50,101 nucleotides of DNA, taken from the NCBI RefSeq assembly GCF_023757625.1, contig NZ_JALGBZ010000010.1, positions 1-50,101 on the forward strand, given 5' to 3'. Positions within the stretch are counted from its first letter, which is position 1, and every line of letters begins with the position of its first letter. The notes below the pieces were generated by a model, which worked only from the letters and a program-made list of their open reading frames with translations, made no database searches and had not been told where the DNA came from. Positions 48,079 to 50,101 of this stretch are shown one piece after another. Source of the DNA: Halomonas sp. S3-1-1 (GTDB lineage Bacteria > Pseudomonadota > Gammaproteobacteria > Pseudomonadales > Halomonadaceae). Made by a program: the position numbers and the translations under genes.

Positions 48079-48431
48079 TTTTTAATCCACAGGTTATTGA
48101 CAAAGTGTACCCAGCGCAGCGGCGCGGCCCACCCGTGAAAGGCTTTGAAAAAAAGCGAATTGCAAGCGCGATATCTATCGATTAAAGCCGTTTTTAGCCC
48201 CATTTACGGCCGGGTTTTAGAAGGTTATCCACTTCGATTTTTGGCGATAAAAAAGCTGTGCCTGGGTCAAAAGCGAGCCGGAAAAAAGCGCAAATATTCG
48301 CGTGGTGGCATGCTGAGCCAAATGCCAACAATGGACGTTCAAAAACCGTGGAGATGAAGGAGGCAGCAAGGCGGCAAAAGAGAACGTTTCAGGAGGCGAT
48401 GCGAATGGGGCCTGCGCATAAGACGCGCAGC

Positions 48432-48478
48432 AAAAAGCCCGACCGGAGCCGGGCTTTCGACAAGGCGCTCAAGGCGCC
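48432..48478 (-). terminator. Terminator hairpins after the superoxide dismutase gene
   Basis: AAAGCCCG and CGGGCTTT (48434-48457) form an 8-base-pair stem with a loop of 8 and the minus-strand tail TTTTTG. A second 7-base-pair hairpin (AAGGCGC/GCGCCTT, 48462-48480) lies just before it. Together they end the sodA transcript. Confidence 0.8.
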
Positions 48479-48497
48479 TTGCTAATCGGTCAACGTC

Positions 48498-49109
48498 TTA
48501 GGCAATAGCGGCCTGGTAGCGACGCTCGACTTCGTCCCAGTTGACGACTTCAAAGAAGGCGGCAATGTAGTCCGGGCGCTTGTTCTGATACTTCAGGTAG
48601 TAGGCGTGCTCCCACACGTCCAGACCCAGAATCGGCGTGTTGCCGTCCATCAAGGGGCTGTTCTGGTTCAGCGTATTCTCGACGACCAGCTTTTTCTGAG
48701 GCGTTACGGAGAGCCACGCCCAGCCGCTGCCGAAACGACCGGTAGCGGCCTTTTTGAACTCTTCCTTGAAGGTGTCGAAGCCACCCAATTCGCTGTCGAT
48801 TGCCTTGGCAACGTCACCCTTGGGCTGGCCGCCGCCATTGGGCGACATCATTTGCCAGAACATGGAGTGGTTGACGTGACCGCCGCCGTTGTTGATCACG
48901 GCCTGACGCTTCTCTTCCGGCACGCGGTCCAGATTGGATACAAGCTCTTCGATCGACAGATCTTCAAGGCCGGTGCCTTCGAGCGTGCTGTTCAGGTTGG
49001 TCACGTAGGTATTGTGGTGACGCGAATGGTGGATTTCCATCGTCATCGCATCGATGTTCGGCTCGAGTGCGTCGTAGGCGTACGGCAGTTCGGGTAGTGT
49101 ATGTGCCAT
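48498..49109 (-). CDS. sodA: Superoxide dismutase, Mn type
   Basis: The 203-residue enzyme dismutes superoxide to oxygen and hydrogen peroxide in the cytosol. Metal ligands are His27, a His in [11 protein letters not shown], Asp164 and His168 in [22 protein letters not shown], the [11 protein letters not shown] loop and DVWEHAYY match Mn-type (SodA-like) enzymes better than Fe-type SodB, which usually reads DVWEHAYY with an AAQ segment near the metal; cambialism cannot be excluded. AAGGAGA precedes the ATG. Its closeness to the class Ib nrd operon suggests a common manganese theme. Confidence 0.9.
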   Translation of the reverse strand: MAHTLPELPYAYDALEPNIDAMTMEIHHSRHHNTYVTNLNSTLEGTGLEDLSIEELVSNLDRVPEEKRQAVINNGGGHVNHSMFWQMMSPNGGGQPKGDVAKAIDSELGGFDTFKEEFKKAATGRFGSGWAWLSVTPQKKLVVENTLNQNSPLMDGNTPILGLDVWEHAYYLKYQNKRPDYIAAFFEVVNWDEVERRYQAAIA

Positions 49110-49276
49110 GTCATCATCTCCTTGAGTGACTTTCGATGTTCACTGAGTAGGTGTGGTCACGCCCTACTCTTTTCAACCGCTTGAGCGGAATTTTCCTCGA
49201 AACGCAAACGTGCATTGGCGCTGCGCGCCCTAGCACTTTAGCTAACAATCAGCGCTTTATCTAATTGGCGCGCAAC

Positions 49277-49305
49277 AAAAAGCCGGCTGACAAGCAACCG
49301 GCTTT
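49277..49305 (-). terminator. Terminator after etfA
   Basis: AAAGCCGG and CCGGCTTT pair over 8 bases with an 11-base loop and tail TTTTTGTTG on the minus strand. It lies 39 bases past the etfA stop. Confidence 0.8.
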
Positions 49306-49310
49306 AGGTC

Positions 49311-49328
49311 ATCCGCCTGCAGGCGGAT
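49311..49328. repeat. Perfect 18-base palindrome between etfA and its terminator
   Basis: ATCCGCCTGCAGGCGGAT is fully self-complementary with no loop. It lies 15 bases past the etfA stop. It may be a repetitive extragenic or protein-binding site; only one copy was noticed in the window. Confidence 0.6.
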
Positions 49329-49343
49329 AGCACGTCTACGCTA

Positions 49344-50101
49344 TCAGAGCTTGCTCTCGAGTTCCGGCAGCAGCTCGAACAGATCCCCCACCAGGCCGTA
49401 ATCCGCTACCTGGAAGATCGGCGCTTCCTCGTCCTTGTTGATCGCCACGATCACCTTCGAGTCCTTCATCCCCGCCAGGTGCTGGATCGCGCCACTGATG
49501 CCCACCGCGATGTACAGATCCGGGGCCACGATCTTGCCGGTCTGACCCACCTGCATGTCGTTGGGTACGAACCCCGCGTCCACCGCCGCCCGCGAGGCGC
49601 CGACCGCCGCACCCAGCTTGTCGGCGATGCCGTCGAGCAGCTTGAAGTTCTCGCCGTTGCCCATGCCGCGGCCGCCGGAGATCACGACCTTCGCGCCCCC
49701 CAGCTCCGGGCGGTCGGACTGCGCGAGCTCTTCATTGACGAACTGCGACTGGTCGTTGTCGACCACGGTGTCGAGGGCCTCGATCGAAGCGGCGTTGTCG
49801 CTGCCCACGGCGTCAAACGCCGTGGTGCGCACGGTCATCACCTTGAGCGCGTCGTCGCTTTTCACCGTGGCGATGGCGTTGCCGGCGTAGATCGGCCGCT
49901 TGAAGGTGTCCGGGCCGTCGACCGCGACGATCTCGGAGAGCTGGCTGACGTCCCTGAGCGCGGCGACCCGCGGCAGCACATTCTTGCCCGTGGTCGAGGC
50001 GCTGGTGAGAATATGGGTGTAGTCGTCGGCCAGCGCCACGATCAGGGCACTCAGCGGCTCGGCGAGCTGGTGGGCGTAGACGGCGTTATCCGCCAGCCGA
50101 A
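49344..50101 (-). CDS. etfA: Electron transfer flavoprotein alpha subunit, C-terminal part
   Basis: The frame enters from the right edge ([20 protein letters not shown]) and ends at 49344, giving about 251 C-terminal residues. The FAD-binding C-terminal domain is complete: [52 protein letters not shown] and [22 protein letters not shown]. It pairs with ETF beta to accept electrons from acyl-CoA dehydrogenases. The upstream partner etfB should lie just beyond the right edge. This is not the same operon as the etfB at the left edge, since both read leftward. Confidence 0.95.
   Translation of the reverse strand, partial: RLADNAVYAHQLAEPLSALIVALADDYTHILTSASTTGKNVLPRVAALRDVSQLSEIVAVDGPDTFKRPIYAGNAIATVKSDDALKVMTVRTTAFDAVGSDNAASIEALDTVVDNDQSQFVNEELAQSDRPELGGAKVVISGGRGMGNGENFKLLDGIADKLGAAVGASRAAVDAGFVPNDMQVGQTGKIVAPDLYIAVGISGAIQHLAGMKDSKVIVAINKDEEAPIFQVADYGLVGDLFELLPELESKL

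Larger units (their letters stand above)
47954..48497. other. 544-base region between nrdH and sodA
   Basis: It contains the nrd promoter with the NrdR-box-like pair (48032-48078), two near-consensus DnaA boxes (48083-48091 and 48225-48233) and the sodA terminator (48432-48478). Between 48100 and 48430 no gene is convincing. A basic 75-codon plus-strand frame at 48258-48485 begins with GTG, has no clear SD and runs into the terminator; I do not call it. Confidence 0.75.

Noticed and set aside
48145..48357. Plus-strand 70-codon frame between nrdH and sodA
   Set aside because: No good ribosome-binding site, no family resemblance and overlaps another equally weak frame; likely chance.
48258..48485. 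Plus-strand 75-codon basic frame starting with GTG
   Set aside because: It runs through the sodA terminator hairpins and has no supporting start signals. A small basic protein cannot be ruled out but is not supported.

Overview
The window reads as chromosomal DNA of a high-GC, probably halophilic gammaproteobacterium, most likely Halomonas or a close relative of the Halomonadaceae. This is inferred from recognised protein families and gene order; no 16S rRNA or search result was available. Coding density is high, most genes lie on the minus strand, and no tRNA, rRNA, CRISPR array, insertion sequence or phage gene was recognised.

Region 1 (1-9030) is lipid and acyl-CoA catabolism. The left edge cuts the electron transfer flavoprotein beta gene (etfB). 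A tightly overlapping minus-strand operon encodes an acyl-CoA dehydrogenase, an acyl-CoA ligase, a hotdog thioesterase and an unrecognised polytopic membrane protein. A divergent plus-strand operon encodes a PaaH-type 3-hydroxyacyl-CoA dehydrogenase, a PcaF/PaaJ-type thiolase and an IclR regulator. The 406-base divergent region holds a tandem-repeat array, a good sigma-70 promoter and a perfect palindrome.

Region 2 (9111-12574) is a four-gene MCE/Mla-type lipid ABC transporter with an auxiliary lipoprotein. Region 3 (12579-17900) is a branched-chain 2-oxoacid dehydrogenase operon (E1 alpha, E1 beta, E2) followed by a eukaryotic-type protein kinase gene. Region 4 (18080-21907) is an osmF-yehYXW-type osmoprotectant ABC importer whose upstream region matches the extended -10 of sigma-S promoters.

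Region 5 (21990-35124) is a conserved housekeeping block: cysS, glnS, ppiB, lpxH, ppiD, hupB, lon, clpX, clpP, tig. Its order resembles that in Pseudomonas. Next come a small membrane protein and a MioC-like flavodoxin (35296-36122), whose leader carries a second tandem-repeat array. Region 6 (36407-43488) is the classical thrS-infC-rpmI-rplT-pheS-pheT-ihfA block, including an infC gene that appears to start at AUC and a thrS leader hairpin that imitates the tRNA-Thr anticodon arm.

Region 7 (43680-49109) is a class Ib ribonucleotide reductase operon, nrdHIEF plus a NUDIX gene, with a pair of NrdR-box-like sites upstream, next to a Mn-type superoxide dismutase gene. The right edge cuts an etfA gene. 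Because etfB runs off the left edge and etfA comes in from the right edge, two separate ETF loci appear to bracket the window.

No wholly new multi-gene system is obvious. The best leads are the kinase attached to the bkd operon, the unknown membrane protein coupled to acyl-CoA genes, the two unrelated-site tandem-repeat arrays in leaders, the thrS and infC translational control sites, and the manganese-associated nrd-sod neighbourhood.
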